A stretch of 32,871 nucleotides of DNA, taken from an uncultured Prevotella sp. (GTDB lineage: Bacteria > Bacteroidota > Bacteroidia > Bacteroidales > Bacteroidaceae). Made by a program: the position numbers and the translations under genes. Below are positions 32,846-32,871 of this stretch, piece after piece (the stretch's first letter is position 1; the number at the start of each line of letters is the position of its first letter). Location: positions 1 to 32,871 of the forward strand of contig CAMVAI010000035.1 of the NCBI GenBank assembly GCA_947165435.1, read 5' to 3'. Under the pieces are notes generated by a model. That model worked only from the letters and a program-made list of their open reading frames with translations. It made no database searches and had not been told where the DNA came from.

Positions 32846-32871
32846 TTATTCTTTTTTCTTTTTGAGTTTAT

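Overview
The window looks like a chromosomal segment of a Bacteroidota bacterium, most likely Prevotellaceae (Prevotella/Segatella-like). This is inferred, not searched. The reasons are: many genes are preceded by the Bacteroidota -7 element TAnnTTTG (a few also by a TTTG/TTG -33 box) instead of E. coli-type promoters; most starts lack a Shine-Dalgarno; the primary sigma factor is the short form without region 1.1; and the gene families (AddAB-type nuclease, rubredoxin-tailed MBL protein, DUF6169-like and AbiH proteins) are typical of that phylum.

Layout. 1-3.7 kb is an accessory patch: a repeat-rich intergenic block with a 27-bp inverted repeat, two pairs of small overlapping genes, an EamA transporter, a zinc-ribbon gene broken by one missing base, and a HEPN/MNT toxin-antitoxin pair. 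4.1-25.8 kb is housekeeping, GC-rich and densely packed. It holds a small winged-helix protein with an MBL-rubredoxin protein; trmN6 divergent from lon; a lon-tgt-LptF/G permease-DEAD helicase run; rpoD; a predicted outer-membrane beta-barrel protein; addA-addB; a convergent nudC-GH25 muramidase pair; a short DnaJ-like co-chaperone; and kdsB. 25.9-31.5 kb is a minus-strand, visibly AT-richer accessory block read in the order XRE regulator, kinase/LRR_5/Sel1 protein, AbiH protein, AlbA_2/ATPase/winged-helix protein, then a 42-aa remnant resembling the start of a NADAR-type antitoxin. 31.5-32.9 kb is mostly non-coding. It has eight perfect-period 22-bp tandem repeats framed by two inverted copies of a 56-bp hairpin element, and ends in a shortened C_GCAxxG_C_C-family gene.

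How the parts work together. The core block covers protein quality control (Lon, DnaJ-like), tRNA modification (TrmN6, Tgt), envelope biogenesis (LptF/G permease, KdsB, the beta-barrel protein), transcription (RpoD, DEAD helicase) and double-strand-break repair or degradation of foreign DNA (AddAB). The most interesting candidate system is the 26.1-31.5 kb operon. A eukaryotic-like kinase with recognition-type repeats sits next to AbiH (an abortive-infection family), under an adjacent XRE regulator and followed by a Schlafen-like AlbA_2 protein. This looks like an uncharacterised defence cassette; that function is inference.
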